Positions 8,563-16,798 are shown, numbered from the stretch's first letter. The stretch: DNA of 64,000 nucleotides from Craterilacuibacter sinensis (GCF_009831765.1 NZ_WSSB01000003.1:1-64000), one strand, 5' to 3'. The notes: generated from the sequence alone by a model not told the origin. Numbers and translations are program-made.

Positions 8563-10095
8563 GTGAGTCAGCCGTTTTTTGATAAGGAGATGTCTTTTAG
8601 TCAAAAAATCTCTATTAATGAGATTAGAATTGGTGAGATTGATTTCAATCTTTTGTTTCTTTCGAAGATTGAGAGATTCAAAGTTGGGGAAAACTCTTAT
8701 AAGACTATTACAAATGATGGTGTTGAATTTACAGTTGGATTGCGCGATGGGTTCCCCCCTAGGATTTATGGTGATGGATTGTTGAAATGGTTAACTGGGC
8801 GTGGTGTGGCGCCTGGTGATGGGTTGGAATTATTTTTTTCAGATCCAAATGCATTGGTTATTTTTTTGGGGTTTGGTGATGATCGAGAGAATTTTAAAAA
8901 TTCCGTAGATGAGATGGTGCATGTGAAGAGTGTAGATAAATTTCCTTTGAATCAAATTATGTTTGGACCTCCAGGTACGGGCAAAACATATGATGTTGTT
9001 TATGCTTCGTTGCAGATTTTGGATCCTTATTCTGTTGAGTCTTATGAGGCTGCACTGAAAGTGGCTGGTGCTCATAAAGATAAGTCTAAGGCACGTGAGG
9101 TGTTGAGAGAACGATTCGATTTTTTTTGCGATAAAAAGCAAATTAGATTTGTTACTTTTCACCAGAGCTTCAGTTACGAGGACTTTGTAGAAGGCTTGCG
9201 TGCTGAGACAGACGAAAAGTCTGGACAGCTCCATTATAGGGTTGCGAACGGTATTTTCAAAACCATGTGCATTGATGCTAAGGTTGAAAGTAGGGCCGCT
9301 TTTGATTTTATCAACAACATGGATCTAAATGAAAATCATAAATCCTCTGATCCGAATTCTGAGGAAAAGCCATACGTCCTGATCATTGATGAGATTAATC
9401 GTGGAAATATTTCTCGCATCTTCGGCGAGCTGATCACCTTGATCGAACCGTCCAAGCGCGCCGGTGCCGATGAGGAATTATCAGTGACGTTACCATACTC
9501 GAAGGAGCGCTTCAGCGTACCGAGTAACGTTTACCTGATTGGAACCATGAACACTGCCGACCGCTCATTGGCTGGCTTGGACTTGGCGCTGCGTCGCCGT
9601 TTCACCTTTATTGAAAAACCACCCAAACCTGAGCTACTGGACGGGCTAAAGGTAACTGGCGTTGACATTGGCCGCATGCTGCGGGTGATGAATCAGCGAA
9701 TTACGGTGCTGCTCAACGCCGACCACTGCTTGGGGCAGGCCTACTTCATGCCGCTGCTGCGAGACCCAACACTCTCGCAACTGTCCGCGATCTTCCGCCA
9801 ATCCATTCTGCCGCTACTGCAGGAATATTTCTTCGAGGACTGGGAGCGCATTCGCTGGGTACTGAATGACCAGAGCAAGCCTGATCATGCGGCATTCATT
9901 GTGGCAGACAAGTCGCTTGATCTTTCCGCTTTGTTTCCGCAGGTGCACGACAAGCTGCGCCAGCGTTCTCAATGGTGTCTGAATAGCAAGGCTTTTGATC
10001 AGCCGGCCGCCTACGCGTGGATCATTGGCATCCCATCTGTGGCACAACAGACTACAGCTCTTGTAGAGGCCACTCCCGAGGCAGCAGAAGCTTGA
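8563..10095 (+). CDS. mcrB: McrB-like AAA+ GTPase of a type IV restriction system
   Basis: I place the start at GTG 8563, inside the stop of the preceding gene (TAATGTG). An ATG at 8590 is possible, and upstream frame in the neighbour is ignored. The 510-residue protein has a variable N-terminal region (about 1-120) ending in a barrel-like stretch (LKWLTGRGVAPGDGLELFF). Next come the Walker A GPPGTGKT at 136-143, FHQSFSYEDFVEG typical of McrB, LIIDEINRGNISRIFGEL near 272-290, and the McrB signature NTADRS at 330-335. McrB recognises modified DNA and translocates on GTP, bringing in McrC for cleavage. The first half is AT-rich and the second half GC-rich, so the gene is mosaic. Confidence 0.9.
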   Translation: MSQPFFDKEMSFSQKISINEIRIGEIDFNLLFLSKIERFKVGENSYKTITNDGVEFTVGLRDGFPPRIYGDGLLKWLTGRGVAPGDGLELFFSDPNALVIFLGFGDDRENFKNSVDEMVHVKSVDKFPLNQIMFGPPGTGKTYDVVYASLQILDPYSVESYEAALKVAGAHKDKSKAREVLRERFDFFCDKKQIRFVTFHQSFSYEDFVEGLRAETDEKSGQLHYRVANGIFKTMCIDAKVESRAAFDFINNMDLNENHKSSDPNSEEKPYVLIIDEINRGNISRIFGELITLIEPSKRAGADEELSVTLPYSKERFSVPSNVYLIGTMNTADRSLAGLDLALRRRFTFIEKPPKPELLDGLKVTGVDIGRMLRVMNQRITVLLNADHCLGQAYFMPLLRDPTLSQLSAIFRQSILPLLQEYFFEDWERIRWVLNDQSKPDHAAFIVADKSLDLSALFPQVHDKLRQRSQWCLNSKAFDQPAAYAWIIGIPSVAQQTTALVEATPEAAEA

Positions 10096-11384
10096 TGGAT
10101 TCCCGCATAGTAGTCCGCGAGTATGCGCGGCTGACGACCGCCAAGCTACCGAGCAATACGCTTGACGAAGCTCAGGTCAGCCCGTCGGCCTTCGCATGGC
10201 TGTGCGAACTGATGGCGGGCTACCGCCGCTCGGGGGCCCAACTGATGCAGTTGGAGGGGCGGCAGTGCCTGCGGTTGGACAGCTACGTTGGTGTGCTGGA
10301 GAGCCCATGTGGGCAGGTGATCGAGATCCTGCCCAAGCACCACGAGGAGGGCGACTGCGAGGCGGCTTCCCGCCAATTGTTGTGCAAGTTGATCGCGAGC
10401 CTACTGGATACGGACAGCCGGGAAGTGGACGAGGCCGGGCTGCAGCTCTACCAGGCGCCACTTGCGGAATGGGTGATGCGCCAGTTTCTGAGGGCGCTGG
10501 AGCAACTGTTCAAGCGCGGCCTGCGTTTTGACTACCAGCGCATCGAGGAGGAACAACGCTTTCTGCGCGGCCAGCTTGACGTGGTTCGGCAGATGCGGCA
10601 GCCCCCGGGGCGCGACCATTACTTCCAGATCCGCCACGACGTTTTCCTTCCCGATCGCCCAGAAAATCGCCTGCTAAAGAGCGCGCTGCAATTGGTATGT
10701 GAGGCCACACAGGACAGCGACAACTGGCGTCTCGCCCACGCGCTGGCCAACCTGCTGCATGAGCTGCCTGCGAGCCGAAACACCGAAGCGGACTTCAGGC
10801 AATGGCGGGACGACCGGCTGATGGCGCACTACCAGGTAGTGAAATCCTGGTGCGAGTTGATCCTTTACCGCCACATGCCACTGGCCGTCGCTGGCGACTA
10901 CCGTGGCATCAGCCTGCTGTTTCCTATGGAGAAACTGTTCGAGGACTACGTTACTCGATGCCTGCGCGCAAGCTTGCAAGCAGGCGCACACCTGACTGCC
11001 CAAGTGAGCCGTCACTCCTTGTGTGTACACCAAGGCAAGCCAATGTTTAAGCTGCAGCCGGATTTGCTGATCGAGCAAGGCAACTCGTGCTGGGTGTTAG
11101 ATACTAAATGGAAAAAACTCGACAGCAGCGACCGTGAGGGCAAGTATGGTCTCAGTCAGGCTGATTTTTACCAGTTGTTCGCCTACGGACAACGTTACTT
11201 GGGCGGAAAGGGGGAGCTTGTGCTGATCTATCCTGTATCCCGAAATTTTACATGTGCCTTGCTGCCATTTGAGTTCGATTCTGCACTTCGTTTGCATGTA
11301 GTGCCGTTCGATCTTGACAAGGAACAATTGTTGTTGGCAGATAGTAGCTTGCCGATTAATTCCTTAGTGCCAGCGTTAGCATGA
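10095..11384 (+). CDS. mcrC: McrC-like nuclease subunit
   Basis: The ATG at 10095 overlaps the mcrB stop (TGATG), a classic coupled pair. The 429-residue protein has an N-terminal region that stimulates McrB in the family. A C-terminal PD-(D/E)XK nuclease follows, with PDLLIE (Asp near 323) and VLDTKWKK (near 335-340) as catalytic residues, then a QLFAYGQRYL helix. It should cut DNA after McrB translocation. Its composition is GC-rich like the chromosome, unlike the genes at 6424-9400. It is the last gene before the right repeat and the tRNA-Asn fragment. Confidence 0.9.
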   Translation: MDSRIVVREYARLTTAKLPSNTLDEAQVSPSAFAWLCELMAGYRRSGAQLMQLEGRQCLRLDSYVGVLESPCGQVIEILPKHHEEGDCEAASRQLLCKLIASLLDTDSREVDEAGLQLYQAPLAEWVMRQFLRALEQLFKRGLRFDYQRIEEEQRFLRGQLDVVRQMRQPPGRDHYFQIRHDVFLPDRPENRLLKSALQLVCEATQDSDNWRLAHALANLLHELPASRNTEADFRQWRDDRLMAHYQVVKSWCELILYRHMPLAVAGDYRGISLLFPMEKLFEDYVTRCLRASLQAGAHLTAQVSRHSLCVHQGKPMFKLQPDLLIEQGNSCWVLDTKWKKLDSSDREGKYGLSQADFYQLFAYGQRYLGGKGELVLIYPVSRNFTCALLPFEFDSALRLHVVPFDLDKEQLLLADSSLPINSLVPALA

Positions 11385-11514
11385 CATGCCCTTTGAGGGC
11401 GGTGCGCTCTCAAGAGTTAGTGTGTCGTCGAAGCCCGAGCACCGTCTCGGATTATGCAGGTAGTTGATGCCTTGGATCGCAGCAGAAGAAGGGCGTTAAC
11501 TGTCTGGTGAGTGA

Positions 11515-11654
11515 TTGGCCCAAATTGGCCATCCTGTTATGCTTTCTATGTGCAAAGGGTGCAGATTCTTGCAAGTCGTTGCGCGTATAAGTACTTGTAT
11601 TTGTTTGATTTCCCTTTGTGGTCAACGGGTTGCGAAACGGCCTGCCTGCACTGT
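11515..11654 (+). repeat. Right copy of 140-bp direct repeat
   Basis: This matches 346-485 with about nine substitutions and no gaps. It abuts the tRNA-Asn 3' half beginning at 11650, so it is the terminal arm of an element integrated into the tRNA gene. The 130 bp between mcrC and this repeat hold no gene. Confidence 0.9.
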
Positions 11655-11695
11655 TAATCCGCAGGTCGCAGGTTCGAGCCCTGCTCGGGGAGCCA
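11650..11695 (+). tRNA. 3' half of tRNA-Asn(GUU), element attachment site
   Basis: From ACTGTTAA the sequence gives the anticodon loop with GUU, the 3' anticodon strand TCCGC, variable loop AGGTC, T arm GCAGG-TTCGAGC-CCTGC, acceptor strand TCGGGGA, discriminator G and encoded CCA. The bases 5' of the loop (CTGCA) do not pair with TCCGC, so no complete tRNA is present. This is the displaced right-hand half left by integration at the anticodon loop; the restored complete gene should be left of the window. Confidence 0.88.
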
Positions 11696-11704
11696 AGCAT
11701 TACA

Positions 11705-11735
11705 AGGACTTAGTCGTTTTTCGACTAAGTCCTTT
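11705..11735 (+). terminator. Rho-independent terminator after tRNA-Asn
   Basis: AGGACTTAGTCG and CGACTAAGTCCT form a 12-bp stem around a T-rich loop, followed by TTTT. It sits just downstream of the tRNA fragment and is probably the native terminator of the original tRNA gene. Confidence 0.85.
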
Positions 11736-11739
11736 TTGC

Positions 11740-12058
11740 GTTTTGGCCCAGTTTTGCCCCAATGCATGGGCAAATGGCCTTCCGAGCAGGCGGTATAAAA
11801 CCGGTCACTACACATGACTCCAACACAATTATAGAGTTGGGGCATATTTTGGGCTGGCTTCGGCAAGTTGTGCATCTGCCTTGTGCGTCGGCTGGATACG
11901 CACGACACCCCGTTCAAATTGGCTTTTTCCCTGATGTGCTTGCGCCTTGTCGACCGGTTTTGTTAGCTGCTATCGATTGCCTGTCTCGTATTCGGCCAAC
12001 GGGAAGTGCCATTTGTGCGTACTATCTGGGCTTGTCATCAAGTTAAAGCCATCTGTAC
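11740..12058. other. Gene-free stretch between tRNA fragment and hflX
   Basis: I see no convincing coding sequence or RNA gene here. In many proteobacteria hfq lies directly upstream of hflX, but no hfq-like sequence is present. The promoter of hflX is presumably in this interval. Confidence 0.5.
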
Positions 12059-13447
12059 ATGCAAACAGAAGTCAAAGAGAAGCCCCGTTACGCCCTGGTG
12101 GCATCGGTCCAGTTGCCGGATGTCAGTGATGTCGAGTTCGAGGCCTCGCTCGCCGAACTGAGCGAACTGGCCAAGACGCTGGGTTTTCAGGTGGTGCAGA
12201 CCTTTGTGCAAAAGCGCAGCAGTTTCGACCGCACGGCGTATCTGGGAGTGGGCAAGCTGGAAGAAATCAGCATGTTCGTCAATCGCGGTGTCCGTAGCGA
12301 CGAGCGGGACGCCGGTTCGCCAGCGCTGGACGCCGACACCGTCGAGTTCGATGTTTTGCTGGTGGACCACGAAATCTCCCCGTCGCAAGCGCGCAATCTG
12401 GAACTGGCCGTGGGTTGCCCGGTGATGGACCGCACCATGGTTATTCTGGAAATTTTTCATCGCAATGCCCGCTCGCGCGCGGCACGCGCGCAGGTGGAAA
12501 TCGCCCGCCTTGGCTATATGGCGCCGCGCCTGCGCGAAGCGGCCAAACTGGCCGGTCCACAAGGGCGGCAGCGTAGCGGCATGGGGGGGCGTGGTGCCGG
12601 TGAATCGCATACCGAACTGGACCGTCGCAAGGTACGTGACCGCATCGCCGAGCTGCAACGCGAAATCATCGCCATGGAACTGGAGCGCAAGACCCAGCGC
12701 GCACGCCGTCTGGAACGTCAGGGCCTGGGGCTGGGCGGGGTGTCGCTGGTGGGGTATACCAATGCCGGAAAGTCTACGCTGATGCGGGCGCTGACCGGCA
12801 GCGAGGTGCTGGTGGCCAACAAGCTGTTCGCCACGCTGGACACCACGGTGCGTGCCCTCTATCCGGAAAGCGTGCCACGCGTGCTGGTCAGCGATACGGT
12901 CGGTTTTATCAAGAACCTGCCTCACGGACTGGTGGCCTCTTTCAAGTCCACGCTGGAAGAAGCGCTGGATGCGGCGCTGTTGCTGCATGTGATTGATGCC
13001 AGTGATCCCGGTTTCCAGCGCCAGCTGGAAGTGACCGACGAAGTGCTGCAGGACATCGGCGCCGACGAAGTGCCGCGCATTCGCGTGTTCAACAAGATCG
13101 ACCATGTCGGTGATGAAGCCGAGCAGGCTGCCTGGACTGCCGAACTGCAGCAGCGCTATCCGGGCTGTGTGGTGATGAGTGCGCGCCGCCCGCAGGAAGT
13201 GGCCAGCCTGCATGCGATCATCGTCTCCTTCTTCCAGCAGGATCTGGTGGAGGAAGAGCTGCTGCTGCCATGGTCGGCACAACAACTACGCGGTGACATT
13301 TTTGGCCACTGCCAGGTGCTGGAAGAGCGTGCCGAGGAAGAGGGCAGCTGGTTCCGGGTGCGTGGCGAGCCGGAAAAACTGCGCAGTCTGCGTGAGCAGC
13401 TTAATCCGGGTGCGCAGGGCAGGGTAAAGGAAGACTGGGAAGTCTGA
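12059..13447 (+). CDS. hflX: GTPase HflX
   Basis: This 462-residue protein is a ribosome-associated GTPase that splits stalled 70S ribosomes after stress. The N-terminal HflX domain contains YLGVGKLEEI and VDHEISPSQARNLE, and a glycine-rich linker (GMGGRGAGESHTELDRR) leads into the coiled region. The G domain has GYTNAGKST at about 232, DTVGFIKNLP and NKIDHV. The length matches proteobacterial HflX. The start at 12059 has only a weak ribosome binding site. It stands alone, without hfq upstream or hflKC downstream, next to an active integration site. Confidence 0.95.
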   Translation: MQTEVKEKPRYALVASVQLPDVSDVEFEASLAELSELAKTLGFQVVQTFVQKRSSFDRTAYLGVGKLEEISMFVNRGVRSDERDAGSPALDADTVEFDVLLVDHEISPSQARNLELAVGCPVMDRTMVILEIFHRNARSRAARAQVEIARLGYMAPRLREAAKLAGPQGRQRSGMGGRGAGESHTELDRRKVRDRIAELQREIIAMELERKTQRARRLERQGLGLGGVSLVGYTNAGKSTLMRALTGSEVLVANKLFATLDTTVRALYPESVPRVLVSDTVGFIKNLPHGLVASFKSTLEEALDAALLLHVIDASDPGFQRQLEVTDEVLQDIGADEVPRIRVFNKIDHVGDEAEQAAWTAELQQRYPGCVVMSARRPQEVASLHAIIVSFFQQDLVEEELLLPWSAQQLRGDIFGHCQVLEERAEEEGSWFRVRGEPEKLRSLREQLNPGAQGRVKEDWEV

Positions 13448-13623
13448 GGTGCGATCGCAGCATGGGCTGAGCTAAACCAGCCTTGCTGCACCAATCGGAT
13501 TCAGCGTGCAAAGCCTCTTCCCTCCGGGACATGCCGGATGTGAGAGGCGTGACTTGCCAGCCAGTTGACACTCCCGCGCTGAACTGCGAACCTTCCCGAT
13601 TCAATTTATTTGCATTGCCTGCC

Positions 13624-14100
13624 ATGAAAATCACCCAAAACACTGCCGTCACGCTGCGCATGAAAGTCACAGACAACCGTGGTCTGGTCTACGAGGATGG
13701 CAAGACCCCGGTCTCCTACCTGCACGGCGATTACGATAACCTCTTCCCAAAAGTGGAAGCCGCACTTGAAGGTCAGGAAGCCGGCTTTCAAACCACGCTG
13801 GAACTCGCTACCGAAGACACCTTCGGCGAACGCGACGAGGCTCTGGTCACTACCATGCCCAAGGCCGAATTCCCGCCGGGCGTCAAGGTAGGCAGCCAGA
13901 TTCAGCGCCCCGGTCCGGATGGAGAATTGCGTTACTACTTCGTCACCAAGATTAAAGGCCCAACCGTATTGCTGGACGGCAATCACCCTCTTTGCGGCAA
14001 AACCCTGCGCTTCGCCCTGAAAGTTATGGACGTACGTGTGGCAAGCGCCGAGGAAATTGCTCACCAGCATGTGCATGGCGAGCACGGGCATCAGCACTGA
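13624..14100 (+). CDS. slyD: SlyD-like FKBP peptidyl-prolyl isomerase
   Basis: I choose the ATG at 13624 (MKITQNTAVTLRMKVTD), which matches the SlyD N terminus and gives 158 residues. The fold is an FKBP core with the insert-in-flap domain (GFQTTLELATEDTFGERDEA, PPGVKVGSQIQ) and closing strands NHPLCGKTLRFALKVMDVR. The C-terminal tail is short and His-containing (HQHVHGEHGHQH), unlike the long Cys/His metal-binding tail of enteric SlyD. It should act as a cytoplasmic chaperone and prolyl isomerase, perhaps with nickel or zinc binding through the His tail. A terminator follows. Confidence 0.85.
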   Translation: MKITQNTAVTLRMKVTDNRGLVYEDGKTPVSYLHGDYDNLFPKVEAALEGQEAGFQTTLELATEDTFGERDEALVTTMPKAEFPPGVKVGSQIQRPGPDGELRYYFVTKIKGPTVLLDGNHPLCGKTLRFALKVMDVRVASAEEIAHQHVHGEHGHQH

Positions 14101-14121
14101 CACCACCCCGCCATCACAAGC

Positions 14122-14149
14122 AAAGCCCTCCCCATTCGGGAGGGCTTTG
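14122..14149 (+). terminator. Rho-independent terminator after slyD-like gene
   Basis: AAAGCCCTCCC and GGGAGGGCTTT form an 11-bp stem with loop CATTC, followed by GTTTTG. Confidence 0.85.
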
Positions 14150-14399
14150 TTTTGCCTGGATCCACGACCTGCATTTGGCGCAGGTGATTTGCTCCTGATC
14201 CGCCCGCCACTCTGAGTCCCAGGTTCTGATGGTGGCCATCCTTGATCACTGCGAATTCGTCTGCCCCATCTGCCCTGTCTACTGTGCAAAATCTGCATAA
14301 GTGATGTTCCGGTTCACTCATTTTTCAAAATCCTGCGATCCATATAATCGCACCTCATCTGCTGCAGCAAACCAAATAAAGCAATTTGAGGCGATACCT

Positions 14400-14759
14400 A
14401 TGACCAGACTATTTGAAAATGCAGTGCTCGATGACCAGGCTCTAGTCAGCGGGCTCAAATCCATCCACCCGATCTGGGGGGACATGACGGTTCGTGTGGC
14501 CGGCGAAGCCTGGGGCATGCCGCTGCTCGATCAGAAAACCAAGGCGCTCATCACCATTGCCATCGACCAGATGGCCCTGAACGTCAACGGTGAGGGCAAC
14601 CCCTTTGGAGCCCACGTCGATATGGCTCTCAAGCAGGGCGCCAGCTATCAGGAGATTGAAGAGCTGATCGTCTTTGCGTCGGTTTATACCGGCTTCAATA
14701 AAGGTGCGACCACCATGGGGGCTCTCAACAAACTGCGTCACGAACGGGGAGAGATCTAA
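14400..14759 (+). CDS. Carboxymuconolactone decarboxylase-family protein
   Basis: The protein has 119 residues from the ATG at 14400 and is an all-helical CMD/AhpD-like fold (DQKTKALITIAIDQMALN, AHVDMALKQGASYQEIEELI). It lacks the CxxC pair of AhpD-type peroxidase reductases, so it is closer to PcaC-type decarboxylases or unassigned CMD proteins. The stop overlaps the next ATG (TAATGG), and it opens a tight gene cluster with a VOC protein, paired transporters and a REDY-like protein. The pathway is unknown. I infer a small-molecule modification role. Confidence 0.8.
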   Translation: MTRLFENAVLDDQALVSGLKSIHPIWGDMTVRVAGEAWGMPLLDQKTKALITIAIDQMALNVNGEGNPFGAHVDMALKQGASYQEIEELIVFASVYTGFNKGATTMGALNKLRHERGEI

Positions 14760-15274
14760 TGGCTATTCCAGGATTGAAAAAACCGGATCACATCGGCTTC
14801 ACCGTACCGAATCTGGCGGAGGCGATCGCCTTCTTTGCAGAGCACTTCGACTTTGAACTTGCCTACGAATTCGGGCCGTTTGCTGCGACCGACAACTGGA
14901 TGGCGGAACACCTGAACGTTGATCCCCGCGCCGAAATCACCCGCATTGCCGTGATGAACGCTAAAGGGATCAATCTGGAGATCTTCGAATACGCCAGCAA
15001 TATTGAGCGCAGCCTGTCGGCGCCCAACAACGCCGATATTGGCGGACACCATCTGGCCTTCTATGTGGAGGATATGGCGGCGGCGGTGAGCTATTTGCAG
15101 GCGCAGGACATCAAGGTCCTGGGCGAGCCGACCTACATGACGGAGGGGCCGACCGCCGGCGAGTCGTGGGTCTACTTCCTCGCACCTTGGGGCATGCAGT
15201 TGGAGCTGGTTTCCTACCCGGATGGCAAGGCCTATACCCGCCACTCGCCAGTTGCGCTGTTTGATCCGCGATGA
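14759..15274 (+). CDS. VOC (glyoxalase-fold) family protein
   Basis: This 171-residue protein starts at the ATG overlapping the stop of the CMD gene. It has the two beta-alpha-beta-beta-beta modules of the VOC superfamily: KPDHIGFTVPNLAEAIAFF at the N terminus and GHHLAFYVEDMAAAVSYL near 95, ending in APWGMQLELVSYP. His and Glu residues at the expected strand positions suggest a divalent-metal site. Members include glyoxalase I, dioxygenases and resistance proteins, so the substrate cannot be named. The next gene overlaps its end by 4 nt. Confidence 0.85.
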   Translation: MAIPGLKKPDHIGFTVPNLAEAIAFFAEHFDFELAYEFGPFAATDNWMAEHLNVDPRAEITRIAVMNAKGINLEIFEYASNIERSLSAPNNADIGGHHLAFYVEDMAAAVSYLQAQDIKVLGEPTYMTEGPTAGESWVYFLAPWGMQLELVSYPDGKAYTRHSPVALFDPR

Positions 15275-15711
15275 ACGCACTCTTTGTTTTTCTGATCGTG
15301 ATGGCCGGGATGGGCCTCTCCTTTGAGGCGGGCCTGCTGGGCCCGCTCGGGGAACAGGTGGGGCATCTGTGGGCCACCCTCAGCATCTTCGGGGTGGGCG
15401 CGGCGCTACTGTGGCTGATCCGCTTCTTCACCCCGCAGACGACGCTTCAGGGCTGGCAGAGCGTGCCGAAGTGGCAGCTGACCGGCGGCTTTCTGGGGCC
15501 GATCTATGTGGTGGCGCTGACCCTCTCGACCCCCGTGCTGGGGGTGGCGATGACAATGATCTGCGTCCTGCTGGGGCAGATCACCAAGAGCTTCGCCATC
15601 GACTACTTCGGGTGGTTCGGCATGCCGAGGCGGGCCACCCGTCCCCTCAGGGTGGTGGCGCTGGGCTGCATCGTGCTGGCACTCCTTTTTACCTATCTGG
15701 GGGCTCGTTGA
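15271..15711 (+). CDS. Half-size DMT transporter (YdcZ/DUF606), first of a pair
   Basis: The protein has 146 residues and about five membrane helices, starting at the ATG overlapping the VOC stop. MGLSFEAGLLGPLGEQVG near the N terminus and TPVLGVAMTMICVLLGQITK are typical of the DUF606 group of the drug/metabolite transporter superfamily, whose members often occur as adjacent halves that may form heterodimers. The following gene is its partner. It likely exports or imports a small molecule made or used by the cluster. Confidence 0.82.
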   Translation: MNALFVFLIVMAGMGLSFEAGLLGPLGEQVGHLWATLSIFGVGAALLWLIRFFTPQTTLQGWQSVPKWQLTGGFLGPIYVVALTLSTPVLGVAMTMICVLLGQITKSFAIDYFGWFGMPRRATRPLRVVALGCIVLALLFTYLGAR

Positions 15712-16169
15712 TGGTTCTGATTATCGTGCTGGCAATCGTTGCGGGGATGGCGCTTAGCGCACAGGCAGCGATCAATGGTCAGCTGGGGGAGAGGGTCGGT
15801 GTTGTGCAAAGCGCACTGTTGACCTTCACCGTGGGCACCGTGGTGACCGCACTGCTGATCTTTTTCTTTGAGCCGCCCTATCAGGCGACCTTGCTAACCG
15901 TACCGAAATGGCAGTTGGCCGGTGCGCTGTTTGGCATCGTCTACATGGTGGTGATGGTGGCGGCCATTCCCCGGGTGGGGGTTGCCATCGCCACGGTGGC
16001 GACCATTCTGGGCCAGATGGTGATGAGTCTGGTGATCGACACTTTGGGGTGGCTGGACAATGCGCCCATCGAACTTAATTACTGGCGCCTTGCGGCAATG
16101 CTTGCGGTGGCATGCGCGCTAGTCTGCATCTATCTGGCAAACCAACAACAGGAACACGTGAATGAGTAA
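15711..16169 (+). CDS. Half-size DMT transporter (YdcZ/DUF606), second of a pair
   Basis: It starts at ATG 15711, overlapping the stop of the first half (TGATGG), and gives 152 residues. MALSAQAAINGQLGERVG at the N terminus and GVAIATVATILGQMVMSLVI match the DUF606 pattern, with about five membrane helices. Together with its neighbour it should form one transporter. The end overlaps the start of the next gene by 8 nt, so the cluster is one operon. Confidence 0.82.
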   Translation: MVLIIVLAIVAGMALSAQAAINGQLGERVGVVQSALLTFTVGTVVTALLIFFFEPPYQATLLTVPKWQLAGALFGIVYMVVMVAAIPRVGVAIATVATILGQMVMSLVIDTLGWLDNAPIELNYWRLAAMLAVACALVCIYLANQQQEHVNE

Positions 16170-16491
16170 TCAGGCAAGAACCTTGATCGTTTTTTTCAAC
16201 CTCAAGCCAGGCACGAGTGAAGCGGAGTATCTGGCGTGGGCAAGGCAGGTCGATCTGCCCACCGTCAACAAACTACAGAGCGTTAACTCGTTCGAAGTCT
16301 TTAAAGGATTGAACATCCTGGGACAGCAGAGCGCCTCTCCCTGGCACTACTTTGAGGTGATTCATATCACCTCGGAGGCCGAGTTTTTGCAAGAAATTCA
16401 AGGCAAGGAGATGCAGCAGGTCATTAGCCAGTTTCAGGCCTTTACCAGCGATGCCCATTTTATCTGCACACAGGATGTGGCGACGCTGTAG
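16162..16491 (+). CDS. REDY-like (HapK family) small protein
   Basis: This is a 109-residue ferredoxin-like dimeric alpha-beta barrel protein: RTLIVFFNLKPGTSEAEYLAW, then VDLPTVNKLQSVNSFEVFKG and WHYFEVIHITSEAEFLQEI. The pattern matches the REDY-like family named after HapK of the prodigiosin pathway in Hahella. It may be an enzyme of a small biosynthetic or catabolic pathway with the CMD and VOC proteins. I cannot name a reaction. Confidence 0.7.
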   Translation: MSNQARTLIVFFNLKPGTSEAEYLAWARQVDLPTVNKLQSVNSFEVFKGLNILGQQSASPWHYFEVIHITSEAEFLQEIQGKEMQQVISQFQAFTSDAHFICTQDVATL

Positions 16492-16580
16492 CAGATCTAC
16501 TGCATGGCGAGGGGAGGAGGGCGTCCCCTCGCCAATCAAGCCCCCGCTGCATTTGTCCGGAACGAACCTGGAGACTTTCC

Positions 16581-16796
16581 ATGAAAAAATCGTTGATCGA
16601 GTACGTTCATGTGCTGGCCGTCATCTTTCCGCTGACGCTGTTCATCCCGCGCTGGATGGCGCCGCTGCTTCAGGGATGGCAGCTTGACCCTGCCATGCCG
16701 GCAGCCATCTTGCTGATCGACAGTGTCATTGTCGCCTGCGCCGTCTTTGTGCTGCTGCCCACACTGCACAAGGTTACCGGCAGGCTCTTTGGCTGA
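16581..16796 (+). CDS. Small two-helix membrane protein
   Basis: This 71-residue protein has two hydrophobic segments (VHVLAVIFPLTLFIP and AAILLIDSVIVACAVFVLL). It follows the REDY-like gene by about 90 nt with a ribosome binding site-like GGAGAC, and is probably the last gene of the cluster. It ends 2 nt before the convergent LysR gene. No family is recognised. Confidence 0.6.
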   Translation: MKKSLIEYVHVLAVIFPLTLFIPRWMAPLLQGWQLDPAMPAAILLIDSVIVACAVFVLLPTLHKVTGRLFG

Positions 16797-16798
16797 GC

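Noticed and set aside
11650-11695. Complete functional tRNA-Asn gene
   Set aside because: The sequence 5' of the anticodon loop does not pair with the 3' stem and no D arm or acceptor 5' strand is present.
11452-11700. Open frame on the minus strand across the repeat and tRNA fragment
   Set aside because: Its first residues are the antisense of a tRNA 3' end, a well-known source of false protein calls, and the rest is the repeat.
12038-13285. 415-codon minus-strand open frame
   Set aside because: Antisense to hflX; composition is His/Gln/Arg-rich as expected of a shadow frame in GC-rich DNA.
13483-13623. Upstream extension of the SlyD-like gene
   Set aside because: The extra 47 residues have no family similarity, while the internal ATG at 13624 matches the normal SlyD start.
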